Shown: positions 39,110-49,318 of the stretch, one piece after another
Layout of the letters: each line of letters starts with the position of its first letter
Position numbering within the stretch: the first letter of the stretch is position 1
Assembly (NCBI GenBank): GCA_031446125.1
Contig: CP132909.1
Coordinates: 620,001 to 684,000 of the forward strand
Reading direction: 5' to 3'
Origin: Arsenophonus sp031446125
GTDB lineage: Bacteria > Pseudomonadota > Gammaproteobacteria > Enterobacterales > Enterobacteriaceae
DNA: 64,000 nucleotides
Notes under the pieces: model-generated
What the model was told of the DNA's origin: nothing
The model's input: only the letters and a program-made list of their open reading frames with translations
Databases searched by the model: none
Program-made: the position numbers and the translations under genes

Positions 39110-40078
39110 TTATATATAATTACTAATCAACTCATGCATAAAAATAATATGACTATCCAAAGCATTCAATGCAGGGATGTAAAAATATTTTTCTCCTCCA
39201 GCTGCATAAAATATTTTTTTATTATCTACTGCAATTTCTATTAAAGTTTCTAAACAATCTACTGAAAAACCTGGACATAATAATTGAACATGTCTAATAC
39301 CATTCTTACCTAATTTTTTTAAAGTAATATCTGTATATGGTTCCAACCAATTTTCCAATCCAAAACGTGATTGATAAGTCATTATAATTTTATTACTAGG
39401 AAAATTTATTAATTTACCTAGCAAAAAAGTTGTTAACTTACACTCTTTCGGATAAATATCACCAGATTCTGCATAGCGTTTAGGAATACCATGATAAGAA
39501 ATCAATAATCGTTCGGGTACTCCATATCTGCTAAAACTTAACTCAACAGAATTTTTTAATGCATGTAAATAATAAGGATTATTTGCATAACTCCGAATAA
39601 AATTTAATTCAGGTATTGTCCGATAATTTTTAAATACCAAACTGATAGCATCAAAAACAGCTGCTGTTGTTGTACTAGAATATTGTGGATAAAGTGGCAA
39701 AACAATTATATTATTAATATTATTTGTTAATAATGCATTAATTGCTTGTGCAATAGAAGGAAAACCATAAGTCATTCCTAATTCAACAGGAATACCAGAT
39801 AATCGTTTTGATAATGCTATCTTCTGTTCAACACTGTAATATAATAGTGGAGATCCAAATTTTGTCCAAATTGATTGATAACATTTTACTAATTTTGATA
39901 AACGCAATGGCAAAATAATAAAGTATAGCAATGGTCTCCAGATGATTTTAGAAAGATCAATAACCCTTGAATCACTAAGAAAATCAATTAAAAAACGTTT
40001 AACAAATAATGGTGTCGGTGCAACTGGAGTACCAAGATTAACTAATAATACACCATTTTTTTTAATTGTCATACTCAT
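39110..40078 (-). CDS. hemH: ferrochelatase
   Basis: It inserts Fe2+ into protoporphyrin IX to make protoheme at the inner membrane. 322 residues (E. coli 320). The metal-binding histidine is in LLISYHGIPKRYAESGD and the catalytic glutamate in CPGFSVDCLETLIEI. The N-terminal NLGTPVAPT and GGEKYFYIPALN are conserved. It serves the heme needs of cytochrome bo3 (cyo genes at 57-62 kb). An alternative start is two codons in. Gene order adk-hemH is as in E. coli. Confidence 0.96.
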   Translation of the reverse strand: MSMTIKKNGVLLVNLGTPVAPTPLFVKRFLIDFLSDSRVIDLSKIIWRPLLYFIILPLRLSKLVKCYQSIWTKFGSPLLYYSVEQKIALSKRLSGIPVELGMTYGFPSIAQAINALLTNNINNIIVLPLYPQYSSTTTAAVFDAISLVFKNYRTIPELNFIRSYANNPYYLHALKNSVELSFSRYGVPERLLISYHGIPKRYAESGDIYPKECKLTTFLLGKLINFPSNKIIMTYQSRFGLENWLEPYTDITLKKLGKNGIRHVQLLCPGFSVDCLETLIEIAVDNKKIFYAAGGEKYFYIPALNALDSHIIFMHELISNYI

Positions 40079-40218
40079 AAAATTCCAATTTTTGTTTTAA
40101 TCAAAATTTATAATTATATTATGCTTTTTATATATTTTATTGGATAAAAATAAGCAAAATAATATAAAAAAAATAAAATGTATTTATACAATACATATAA
40201 CAGATATTTATAAATAAA

Positions 40219-40863
40219 TTAACCAAAAATCTTTACCAATTTTTTATTGATTTCGATGATCTTACTACTACCATTCAATCTAACAAAATTAATACGACCA
40301 TTAATGGCTTCCTTCCGATAATAATCAATTACAGGTTTAGTAAACTGATGATATTCCATTAATCGTTTACGTATTATATCTTCTGTATCATCATCTCTAA
40401 TAATTAAATCATCACCAGTAATATCATCTTTATTTTTTATTTTTGGTGGGTTAAATTTTATATGATAAATACGACCAGATGATTTATGAATACGACGACC
40501 GGTGATACGTTCAACGATAATTTCATCAGAAACATGTAATTCTAAAACGTATTTTATGGAAATACCTATATTTTTGAGTATTTCTGCTTGAGCAATAGTA
40601 CGAGGAAATCCATCTAACAAAAATCCGTTTTTACAATCATTTTGTATTATGCGTTTTTTAATTAAAGCAATTACTACTTCATTTGTAACAAGTTTACCAT
40701 TATTGATTAATTCTTTTATTTGTATGCCTAATTTTTTGTTTTTTTTTACTTCATTACGCAAAATATCACCAGTTGAAATTTTAGGTATTCTATACTTTTT
40801 GACAATAAAACATGCTTGGGTACCTTTACCTGAACCGGGAGCACCGAGCAAAATAATAAACAT
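40219..40863 (-). CDS. adk: adenylate kinase
   Basis: It interconverts ATP plus AMP with two ADP. 214 residues, identical in length to E. coli. P-loop GAPGSGKGTQ at 7-16, KISTGDILR, the LLDGFPRTIAQAE block, and the LID with GRRIHKSSGRIYH. It lies between htpG and hemH as in E. coli. Confidence 0.97.
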   Translation of the reverse strand: MFIILLGAPGSGKGTQACFIVKKYRIPKISTGDILRNEVKKNKKLGIQIKELINNGKLVTNEVVIALIKKRIIQNDCKNGFLLDGFPRTIAQAEILKNIGISIKYVLELHVSDEIIVERITGRRIHKSSGRIYHIKFNPPKIKNKDDITGDDLIIRDDDTEDIIRKRLMEYHQFTKPVIDYYRKEAINGRINFVRLNGSSKIIEINKKLVKIFG

Positions 40864-41045
40864 TACGTAATCCTTTTATATTTATATTTTACATAAATGA
40901 TAAATATAAATTATAAATTGTTCAAATATTCTATAAATATATTCTATAAATTGCGTAAGTAATTAATAATCTTTTGATTATTTATATAAAAATAATTAGT
41001 ACATATGATATCAATACAAATATTAAAAATATAACAAAATAACCT

Positions 41046-42908
41046 TTATTGCAAAAGCAATTTATTGATACGATGAATGAATTGATTGGGATCTTCCAAA
41101 GAACTTTTTTCTACCAACAAAGCTTGTTCTAATAATACTTCTATCCATTCAGAAAATAATTTTTCATCTTTTATGCTAATCACTTTTCTAACTAATGGAT
41201 GATCAGGATTAAGTTCAAAATTATATTTTATTTCTGGTGCTGTTTGACCAGCAGCAGAAAAAAGTTTCACCATTTGTGTACTCATTTCATTAGCATCTGT
41301 TGTTAAAACAGTAGGTGTATCTGTTAAACAACAAGTTAACTTAACTGTTTTAACTCTTTCACCTAATATTTTTTTTACTCTCTCTACAAAAGGTTCTAAT
41401 TTTTTTTTCGTTTCTTCTTGCTCTTTTTTATCTTGAAAAGACAGTTTTTCTAACGATTCATCGTTTTTATTAATAGATTGAAAAGATTTTCCTTTAAAGT
41501 CAGACAGATAATTCATCATCCATGCATCAATACGATCAAATAATAACAAAACTTCAATATTTTTCTTATTAAAGAACTCTAGATGTGGGCTATTTTTTGC
41601 AGCAAGATAACTGTCTGCAATAATATAATATATCTTTTCTTGACCATCAATCATTCTATCAACATAACCATCTAAAGAAACATTTTGTACATTAGTATCA
41701 TTAATAGTAGATGCAAAACGCAATAATTTAGTAATGGTTTCTTTATTAACTATATCTTCTGCAGGACCTTCTTTTAAGACTAATCCAAACTCCTGCCATA
41801 ATTTTTGATAATCTTTATCTTTATTTTTAGCTAATTTTTCTAACATTTGTAATACACGTTTTGTAAGTGCATTTCGTAAATTACGAATGATATCACTATC
41901 TTGTAATATTTCCCGAGAAATATTTAATGGTAAATCATTTGAATCAACTAATCCACGAATAAAACGTAAATAATGAGGCATGAATTGTGCAGCTTCGTCC
42001 ATAATAAAAACACGCTGAACATAAAGCTTTAAACCATGTTTATTATCGCGATTCCATAAATCAAACGGTGCTTTAATAGGTACATATAGTAAACTAGTAT
42101 ACTCTTGCTTACCTTCTACACGATTATGACTCCATAATAACGGATCTTCATAATCATTTGAAATGTATTTATAAAAAGTTTTATATTCTTCAGAAGAAAT
42201 ATCATTTTTATTGCGTGTCCATAACGCTTGTGCTTTATTAACTTTCTCCCAAATTAAAGTATTGTCTTTTTCATTTTTAGTTTGAATTTCTACTGGAAGC
42301 GCAATATGATCTGAATATTTACTAATAACAGAGCGTAAACGTGCAATATCTAAAAATTCTTCTTGATTTGTGCGTAAATGCAATGTAATTTCGGTACCTC
42401 TTTGTGTTTTATTAACATCTGCAACTGTATATTCACCTTCTCCTGTTGATTCCCAAAAAATAGCTTTATCAATAGGTTCAGAAGCTGCTCTAGTATATAC
42501 CGTCACCTTATCAGCCACAATAAAAGCTGAATAAAAACCAACACCAAACTGACCAATTAATTGAGTATTTTTTTCTTTTCCTAATGAATTTAAAAAATTT
42601 TTAGTACCTGATTTAGCAATAGTTCCTAAATTCTCAATAACTTCTTCACGATTCATCCCTATGCCATTATCACTAATGGTTAAAGTTTTTTTCTTTTTAT
42701 TAACAGAAATCCTAACTTTTAAATCAGCATCATTTTCATATAAATTGGGTTCTGAAAGTGCTTTAAAACGTAATTTGTCAGCTGCATCAGATGCATTTGA
42801 AATTAATTCACGCAAAAATATCTCTTTATTAGAATAAAGAGAATGTATCATTAATTGTAATAATTCTTTTACTTCAGATTGAAATCCACGAGTTTCTTTT
42901 TTTTTCAT
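41046..42908 (-). CDS. htpG: chaperone HtpG (Hsp90)
   Basis: ATP-dependent dimeric chaperone of the cytosol. 620 residues (E. coli 624). The Bergerat ATP fold is intact: IFLRELISNASDAADKLRF, ISDNGIGMN, and IGQFGVGFYSAFIVADKV. The middle domain has PLNISREILQ and the C-terminal dimer domain is full length. A sigma-32 promoter could not be recognised upstream. recR and ybaB, upstream in E. coli, are missing. Confidence 0.97.
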   Translation of the reverse strand: MKKKETRGFQSEVKELLQLMIHSLYSNKEIFLRELISNASDAADKLRFKALSEPNLYENDADLKVRISVNKKKKTLTISDNGIGMNREEVIENLGTIAKSGTKNFLNSLGKEKNTQLIGQFGVGFYSAFIVADKVTVYTRAASEPIDKAIFWESTGEGEYTVADVNKTQRGTEITLHLRTNQEEFLDIARLRSVISKYSDHIALPVEIQTKNEKDNTLIWEKVNKAQALWTRNKNDISSEEYKTFYKYISNDYEDPLLWSHNRVEGKQEYTSLLYVPIKAPFDLWNRDNKHGLKLYVQRVFIMDEAAQFMPHYLRFIRGLVDSNDLPLNISREILQDSDIIRNLRNALTKRVLQMLEKLAKNKDKDYQKLWQEFGLVLKEGPAEDIVNKETITKLLRFASTINDTNVQNVSLDGYVDRMIDGQEKIYYIIADSYLAAKNSPHLEFFNKKNIEVLLLFDRIDAWMMNYLSDFKGKSFQSINKNDESLEKLSFQDKKEQEETKKKLEPFVERVKKILGERVKTVKLTCCLTDTPTVLTTDANEMSTQMVKLFSAAGQTAPEIKYNFELNPDHPLVRKVISIKDEKLFSEWIEVLLEQALLVEKSSLEDPNQFIHRINKLLLQ

Positions 42909-43803
42909 ACTTATAGTATAACCTCAAATTTTAATTTATTATAAATGAAGAAATTTATAAATGCAGAAATTTATTAAATATAATAATATGTATACATAAA
43001 AAAAAATCAAGATAATAAACATGAAAAAAAATCAAATGCCCTAATATATTTTATATAATATTCTATTACTATGTTTTTATCTGTATAAAATTCTAAAAAT
43101 TTTAAAATTATCAAAATCATTCAAAAAATATATTTATATTTAATCAAAAATTACTATTTTAAATAACTTCTTATTATTTTTTATTTCTATTTTAAACAAA
43201 AAAAAACCTTTTTGTATTTGCTCAATAAGTTTTTTTTTAGAATTTAAAAAATTTACAAAATTTATTTTTTATGTTAAAATTATCTTTTTACACAATAATT
43301 TTTTCTGTTAAAAATTTGTTATTAAAAGATTAATTTATATATATCTATGATATCAGTACTACTTAAAAGTAGTAACAAAATTTAGTAAATTAAATATTAG
43401 ATTTTAAACATACCATATAATTTTATTAAAAAATAAAGAAACTGACAAAATAATAATTTTTAATTAATATTGATAAAATCAAATAATTATATGTCTTTTA
43501 GTGTGATTATTTAAAGCAATGTTATATTTTAAATACAAAAAATTAATCTAGAAGAAATTATATTTTTTAAAAAAAATTTTTAAAAATTATACATTATTTT
43601 AATTTTTTTATGTTTTAAAAACAATTTATTTTAGAACTTTATTTTATTTTTTAGATATCAATTTTTAGATAATCTTTTGTATTACTAAAAATAACTTATT
43701 TTTAAAATATTAATTTCAATATATGAAGTTTAGATATATGATTTTTCATTTTTTTCTTAATTTAAAAATATTTTTTATGTTAAAATCAATCTATTTTTAA
43801 GTG
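42909..43803. other. gap where recR, ybaB and the dnaX tail are missing
   Basis: In E. coli ybaB and recR lie between dnaX and htpG (about 0.95 kb together), and dnaX has a further 0.8 kb of tau-specific sequence. All of this has shrunk to 895 AT-rich bases in which I could not read any of the three. Confidence 0.5.
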
Positions 43804-44898
43804 TTAATACTTATTATGTTGAAAAATTAATAACCGCAATAAGGTCATTTCAACTCCAATACGTTTTTCTGGTGCATATTGAAGCTCTTTACGTCCGCTT
43901 AATAAGGTTCGATAATAAAACTGTAAATCTTCTGGTGTAATAGAATTTGCTAAAAAAGATAGACGTTTTTCTACTTCAGAAGGGATATTTTCTACATCTA
44001 AAGTTATCAACTGCATCATAGCAATACGATGTAATAAAGATAATATTTTAACAAATACCAAATCCCAATCTGTCCCGTGTAAAGAAATATTTTCTACTAA
44101 AATCATCATTTTTTTGGCATTTTTAGAAAAAATTGCTTCAATGATACTTAATGGTTGTTCATCATCCAATGTTCCCAACATTTGCATAACTAATTCTTTC
44201 GATACTACACCTTTACCTATTGCAATTGCTTGATCAGTTAACGTTAACGCATCACGCAAACTTCCTTCAGCAGCTTTTGCAATTAATGTACAAGCAAAAT
44301 GATCACTCGATATTTTTTCAGCAATTAAAATACGTTCAAGTTGATTAGTAATTTGATCAATATCTAATGATGTTAAATGAAATTGTAAGCACCGTGATAA
44401 AACTGTTACTGGCAATTTATATGGATCTGTTGTTGCCAATAAAAATTTTACATGCTTTGGTGGTTCTTCTAAAATATTTAATAAAGCATTAAAACTATGA
44501 CGTGAAAGCATATGTACTTCGTCTATTAAATATACTTTAAATCGACCACGTGTTGGCAAATATTGAACATTATCTAATAAATCACGTGTATCTTCAACTT
44601 TTGTACGTGAAGCAGCATCAATTTCAATAAAATCAATAAATCGACCTTGAACTATTTCAAGACAATTAAGACATTTACCACAGGGATTATTAGTAATTTT
44701 TAATATACAATTCAAGCCTTTAGCAAAAAGACGTGCAATAGTTGTCTTGCCTACACCACGTGTTCCAGAAAATAAATAAGCATGATGAAGACGATTTTTT
44801 TGTAAACTATTTTCTAAAGCAGTTAAAACATGTTTTTGCCCTATAACATCAATAAATGTTTGTGGACGCCATTTTCTGGCAAGTACTTGGTAAGTCAT
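43804..44898 (-). CDS. dnaX: DNA polymerase III gamma-type clamp-loader subunit (short DnaX)
   Basis: Motor subunit of the clamp loader. 364 residues match domains I-III of E. coli DnaX (643 for tau, 431 for gamma). Walker A GTRGVGKTT is at 45-53, the zinc module CGKCLNC follows, Walker B is VYLIDEVHML and the SRC motif is VLSRCLQF. The frame ends just after RIGVEMTLLRLL, the end of domain III. Domains IV and V (DnaB and polymerase binding in tau) and the A-rich frameshift site are gone, so only a short gamma can be made. Coupling of leading and lagging polymerases must differ from E. coli (inference). Confidence 0.94.
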   Translation of the reverse strand: MTYQVLARKWRPQTFIDVIGQKHVLTALENSLQKNRLHHAYLFSGTRGVGKTTIARLFAKGLNCILKITNNPCGKCLNCLEIVQGRFIDFIEIDAASRTKVEDTRDLLDNVQYLPTRGRFKVYLIDEVHMLSRHSFNALLNILEEPPKHVKFLLATTDPYKLPVTVLSRCLQFHLTSLDIDQITNQLERILIAEKISSDHFACTLIAKAAEGSLRDALTLTDQAIAIGKGVVSKELVMQMLGTLDDEQPLSIIEAIFSKNAKKMMILVENISLHGTDWDLVFVKILSLLHRIAMMQLITLDVENIPSEVEKRLSFLANSITPEDLQFYYRTLLSGRKELQYAPEKRIGVEMTLLRLLIFQHNKY

Positions 44899-46329
44899 AT
44901 TTTTTTTGAAATAGAAATTATACTTTTAATCTGATATATATTGTTATAAATTTTTTTTTAAACTATATAAATCATAAATTATATCTATTTAAAAATAAAA
45001 CATATCAATATATAACTCCAAAAAATAAAAAATAAATTTTCTATATATTTAATTAAATTATATATTTTACTATTTGTATATATAATTTATATCTTCTTTT
45101 AAAAGATTTTTATCTAAAATTGAATTTTTATTAAAAAAATAAATATTTTACATGTAAATTTATTTTTAATTTTTAATTTATAAAGTAAATAAATTAATAA
45201 AAAATACTATTTTTAATATATGATGTAATGTTGTTAATCAATAATATTCTTATAAAATTGATAGTATTTTAATAAAAAATATTTAATTATTTATTATAGA
45301 ATAAAATAATATTGAAGCAATTTTTATAAAATTATATTGATAATTTTATAAAAATATTTTTTTACTATATTAATTAAAAATATCAAATTAAATCAGTTTT
45401 ACTTATATAAAATAACATATTTAAAATAAAATAATATATATAAAAAATATTTTTTATAAATTTTTTTATTTTTTAAAAATATTATTTAATAATACAAAAA
45501 TAATTTGAAATTTCATAAAAAATTTAATATATCATAATTATAATAAATTAAAAATAATTAATATTCAACATATTTATGAAAATAATTTATGTTATTTTTT
45601 TAACTATAGAATTATTTTCATACATATTGAAAAATACTATATATAAATCTTTTACTATAAAAAAGTGATCATAAAAAATTTTTTCTTATTCTCCTATCTT
45701 TTAAAATTAACTATTAAAATTAAAGCGAGAATAGTAAGAGAAAATTACTAGAAATGTTAACCCAAAAAAAATAAAACAAAAATTTTATGTAAAAATTTTT
45801 ATATTTAATTATATCAAAATTAAATTTTGTAAATATAAAAATAAAAAACAAAAAAAAATACAAATAAATTGAGATATAAATATTATTCAAAAGAAATAAC
45901 TTTAACAAAACTACATAAAAATATTTTAATAAAATATTTACATATTTAATATATATAAAACTAATAATTCTTATATTATTTTTTATATAAATAATAAAAC
46001 ATACATATATTTTATTTCTTTGAGTATTAAAAATATAAATTTTATTTAAATATTAATTTCATATTTTTATTATAAATTAAAACATATCTTACTTATGGCT
46101 TGTAATTTATAATAATTAAATAACAAAAAATATTTATTTTTATTGACAAATATTTAAATAAAGATATAGGCTATCTGATGTTATTTTTTCTAAAAGAAAT
46201 TCAGAAAATATTCATAATTATCAAATATTTTCTTAAAAAATAAAAATTAAAATAACAAAATCAATAGCACTCATATTTTATATTTCTCTTATATACTTTT
46301 TATATACATGACTTTAAAGAAAGAACATT
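44899..46329. other. 1.4 kb AT-rich gap between divergent dnaX and hha
   Basis: E. coli has apt, ybaM, priC, mscK, acrRAB and tomB in this interval. None is readable. I looked for 4.5S RNA (ffs, which lies near hha in E. coli) and found no GGAA-type core. A promoter candidate for hha is listed separately. Confidence 0.5.
46143..46170 (+). promoter_or_regulatory. sigma-70-like promoter upstream of hha
   Basis: A perfect TTGACA (46143-46148), 16 bases, then TATAGG (46165-46170), about 160 bases before the hha start. The -10 is two changes from TATAAT. A possible leader of about 150 bases would follow. Confidence 0.45.
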
Positions 46330-46533
46330 ATGACTAAAATGGACTATCTATTACGTTTAAGAAAATGTACAACTATAGAAACATTAGAACGAGTAATTGA
46401 AAAAAACAAATACAAATTATCAGAAGATGAATTAGAGTTATTCTATTCTGCTGCCGATCATAGATTAGCAGAACTTACAATGAATAAATTATATGACAAA
46501 ATTCCTTCATCAGTTTGGAAATATGTAAGATAA
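46330..46533 (+). CDS. hha: Hha/YmoA family nucleoid-associated regulator
   Basis: A small helical protein that binds H-NS and modulates silencing of horizontally acquired and virulence genes. 67 residues, essentially the same length as YmoA of Yersinia, and nearly identical to it from memory: DYLLRLRKCTTIETLERVIE, ELELFYSAADHRLAELTMN and LYDKIPSSVWKYVR. The ribosome site AAGAAAG precedes the ATG. It stands alone between two large gaps, with tomB missing. It keeps strong conservation where its surroundings have decayed, so it is probably under selection. Its partner H-NS is not in this window. Confidence 0.94.
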   Translation: MTKMDYLLRLRKCTTIETLERVIEKNKYKLSEDELELFYSAADHRLAELTMNKLYDKIPSSVWKYVR

Positions 46534-47080
46534 AATATTTCGTACATATATTTTTACAATATTTTTCTTTACACATCAGACTATATACTAGTTATTAGTT
46601 TTACGTGTAATTATTTTTTTTAAAATTAAAGAAAAAAAAATTACTTAATAATCTACAATAAATCTATAAAAAATAATAACAAATTGTTTTAAAACTAATT
46701 AAATTTATTTTAAAAATATTCATAAACTAATATGATTATCTTTAATAAAGTTATTTATATAACAATTTAAAATTATTTTTAATTTTATAAATAATTTGAG
46801 TATTTTTATTTAAAATACCAAAAAATTAAAATATCTTTCTGATATATTTAATAAATTTTTATAAAAATAAAAAATAAAAAATTATTAAATTACCAATTTT
46901 TTTAAAAATCTAACTGATCTATTATAAAAAACATTACAAAAATTATTTTATATGATTTATTAAAGAATAAATATTATTAATGAATATTAATTTTAATTTT
47001 TTAAAATATTTTTATTAAAACTGTTTTATTTACTTAATTTATATCATTCAATCTATTAAATATAAATAAATTATAAATTA
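46534..47080. other. gap between hha and ppiD
   Basis: E. coli has many genes between ppiD and hha (ybaV, fadM, queC, cof, mdlAB, glnK, amtB, tesB and others). 547 AT-rich bases remain with no readable gene. TTACAC and GTGTAA around 46574-46615 followed by a T-run could end hha transcription, but the loop is long. Confidence 0.4.
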
Positions 47081-48955
47081 TCAAACTTTTCCTAAATTTA
47101 TTTTAGCTGTCTTACGTAAATTTGAGATTAGTGACTCCATCATCGTATTACCAATTATATATTTATAATGTTCTGAAAAAATCTCAAATTCATTATGTTC
47201 TGGTTTACTATAAATACATTTAATCAATTTAATGATTACAAAATTATCTTTATCATCTTTTACGAAAAAAAATTTTGGTTTATTTTTTTTATTATCTAAT
47301 TCTATATTAAAAATTTTCTCGGTCAGCGGATCATTCTTATTAAAACGATCAAAAATATTTGATTTACCAAAAACAATACCTAATCGCTTTAAAGCAACTT
47401 CACTGCTTTTACTATCATTCAAAACAATAAGTAATTTTTTAACTTCTTTCTCCATTACTTTTATAGCTTTCATGCGTTTTACTAATTTAATTATCGATTG
47501 CTTAACTAAATGAATTTTTTTTGCTCTTTCTGGTTTATAATCTTCAATTCTAATAATAAAAACATTATTATCATTAATATTAATTATCCCAGAATTAATG
47601 CCTATTATTTTATTTTTATTTAATAAATTTCCATTAAAAATTGCATCAGCAATTTTTTTAAATTTTATCTCAGAAGGAAGATTATCACGATTAAACCAAT
47701 CTGTTGTTATTACTTTAATTCCAGTAACTTTTTCAACTTCATTCAAAGATTCATTATCATTTATTGCCGCATTTTTTGCAATCTCTTGTAATAAATAAAA
47801 TGAATCGATTTTTTTCTTGTTTTTTAAGATTTCTTTAATTTGATTTTTTACCACATCAAAAGATTTTACTATTTTAGGTTGAATATCATCAAGACGAATT
47901 ATTAGGTAATATTTTCCTAATTTAATTATATCTGAAATTTGTCCTTTATTAATTAAATTAGCATTAATAATTTCAATAGGTGTTGAATTGACTGATATCC
48001 AACCGATAGCACCATGATTTTTTATACTAGACTTATCTGTGGATTTTTTATTAACTAACTCATTAAAATCAACACCTTCAGATAAAGCCTTACTAACTTC
48101 ATCCGCTTCTTTTTTTGTTATTAATTGAATTATACTGTAATGTTTTTTTTCTGGTTCTGTAAAATCAGAAATATTTTGTTCATAATATCTTTGTATTTCA
48201 TTATCTTTAATATCTAAATTAATTTTCTGTAGAGCTATATCTAATTTAATGTAACTAATTTTTACCTCTTCAGGAATCAAAAATTTCTTTTGATTTTTGT
48301 TGTAATAATCCTGTAATTCTTCATCTGTAACAGATTGGTTTAATTCATATTTATCGATTGATAATATTGCTTTTTTTATTTCTCTTTTCTCTAAAAGCAA
48401 TTTGAAATAAATTTCAACTTCTTGAGGTAAAACAAACTCATCATTAACATACGTTTTATAAACTTGCTGATTGAGCATATTTTGCCGTATTTCTTTTGCA
48501 AGATCATCAGAATGAATGTTATTTGCTAACAAAAGAGCTTTATATTTTTTTTGATCGAACTTATTATTTGTCTGAAATATATCCATATTATAAATACTGT
48601 TCTGAATTTTATTATCACTAATAGTTAATCCTAAATAATTAGAATATTGATTTAATAATGTAATTCTAATCAAATGCTCTAATGCTTGATTACGTAATAT
48701 TGTCATTTCTTTTTCATTATCAATGATATCGTAAAAACGATCACCTAACCTTTCTTGTAACGCTATCTGTTTTTGTTGCAATACTCTTTGTAATTGCAAA
48801 GAAGTAATCATTGAACCATTAACTTTTGCAACATAATTATTTACATTATGTATTAAATAATTACCAATACCAGCAAAAAGAAAAGATACAATAATAATTA
48901 CAAATATTATTTTCAAAAAAAAACTATTTGCCATCAAACGTAATTTATCCAACAT
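47081..48955 (-). CDS. ppiD: periplasmic folding chaperone PpiD
   Basis: Membrane-anchored SurA/parvulin-type chaperone at the SecYEG exit. 625 residues (E. coli 623). I start at the ATG at 48955 (MLDKLRLMANSFFLKI); nearby in-frame starts at 48973 and 48982 add up to nine residues. One N-terminal membrane segment, then SurA-N-like helices, then the parvulin domain with YSIIQLITKKEADEV and GWISVN, then IVRLDDIQP and a conserved C-terminus ESLISNLRKTAKINLG. The periplasmic part has drifted and is lysine/asparagine-rich but full length. Confidence 0.93.
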   Translation of the reverse strand: MLDKLRLMANSFFLKIIFVIIIVSFLFAGIGNYLIHNVNNYVAKVNGSMITSLQLQRVLQQKQIALQERLGDRFYDIIDNEKEMTILRNQALEHLIRITLLNQYSNYLGLTISDNKIQNSIYNMDIFQTNNKFDQKKYKALLLANNIHSDDLAKEIRQNMLNQQVYKTYVNDEFVLPQEVEIYFKLLLEKREIKKAILSIDKYELNQSVTDEELQDYYNKNQKKFLIPEEVKISYIKLDIALQKINLDIKDNEIQRYYEQNISDFTEPEKKHYSIIQLITKKEADEVSKALSEGVDFNELVNKKSTDKSSIKNHGAIGWISVNSTPIEIINANLINKGQISDIIKLGKYYLIIRLDDIQPKIVKSFDVVKNQIKEILKNKKKIDSFYLLQEIAKNAAINDNESLNEVEKVTGIKVITTDWFNRDNLPSEIKFKKIADAIFNGNLLNKNKIIGINSGIININDNNVFIIRIEDYKPERAKKIHLVKQSIIKLVKRMKAIKVMEKEVKKLLIVLNDSKSSEVALKRLGIVFGKSNIFDRFNKNDPLTEKIFNIELDNKKNKPKFFFVKDDKDNFVIIKLIKCIYSKPEHNEFEIFSEHYKYIIGNTMMESLISNLRKTAKINLGKV

Positions 48956-49105
48956 TAATATGTTAATCTCCATATTTACCAAATAATTATGAAATTTTCA
49001 AAATACTAAATTAAATAAAAATATTATCTACTTAATCAAAAAAAAATTAAATAATAATTTAAATACATAATAAAAAATATTACTAATAATTTTTAATTAA
49101 TACAT

Positions 49106-49290
49106 TTACATGTTTTCTGATAAAGTATTAGGCTCAATATATAAAAATTTGGCTACTTTACTCCCATATAAATACTTTTAATCAAATGTACTTTATAAAA
49201 TCATATAATTATTACTCAAATATCAAAATGGGATACAATCTGAAAATTATTAATTTTTGTTATTAAAAGTATTATAGATTAACAAATGAA
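49106..49290 (-). pseudogene. hupB: decayed hupB (HU-beta)
   Basis: In E. coli hupB lies between lon and ppiD. Minus-strand reading gives SNN-YMIL*STFD*K near 49218-49170 against GDDVALVGFGTFAVK, where GGT GAT GAT has become AGT AAT AAT, then VAKFLYI...LSENM and a stop at 49106 against AAKVPSF...LKDAVN. About ten codons are deleted in between. The N-terminal third is not readable. Position and order make this likely. Confidence 0.5.
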
Positions 49291-49318
49291 TGCATTATAA
49301 AAAAAATATTAACTGCTT

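Noticed and set aside
42960..43020. Possible sigma-32 promoter of htpG (CTTGAT ... ATACATAT)
   Set aside because: The -10 element matches only about half of the consensus and such A/T strings are common here.
44899..46329. 4.5S RNA gene (ffs), expected near hha
   Set aside because: No GGAA-type conserved core or GC-rich hairpin was found.
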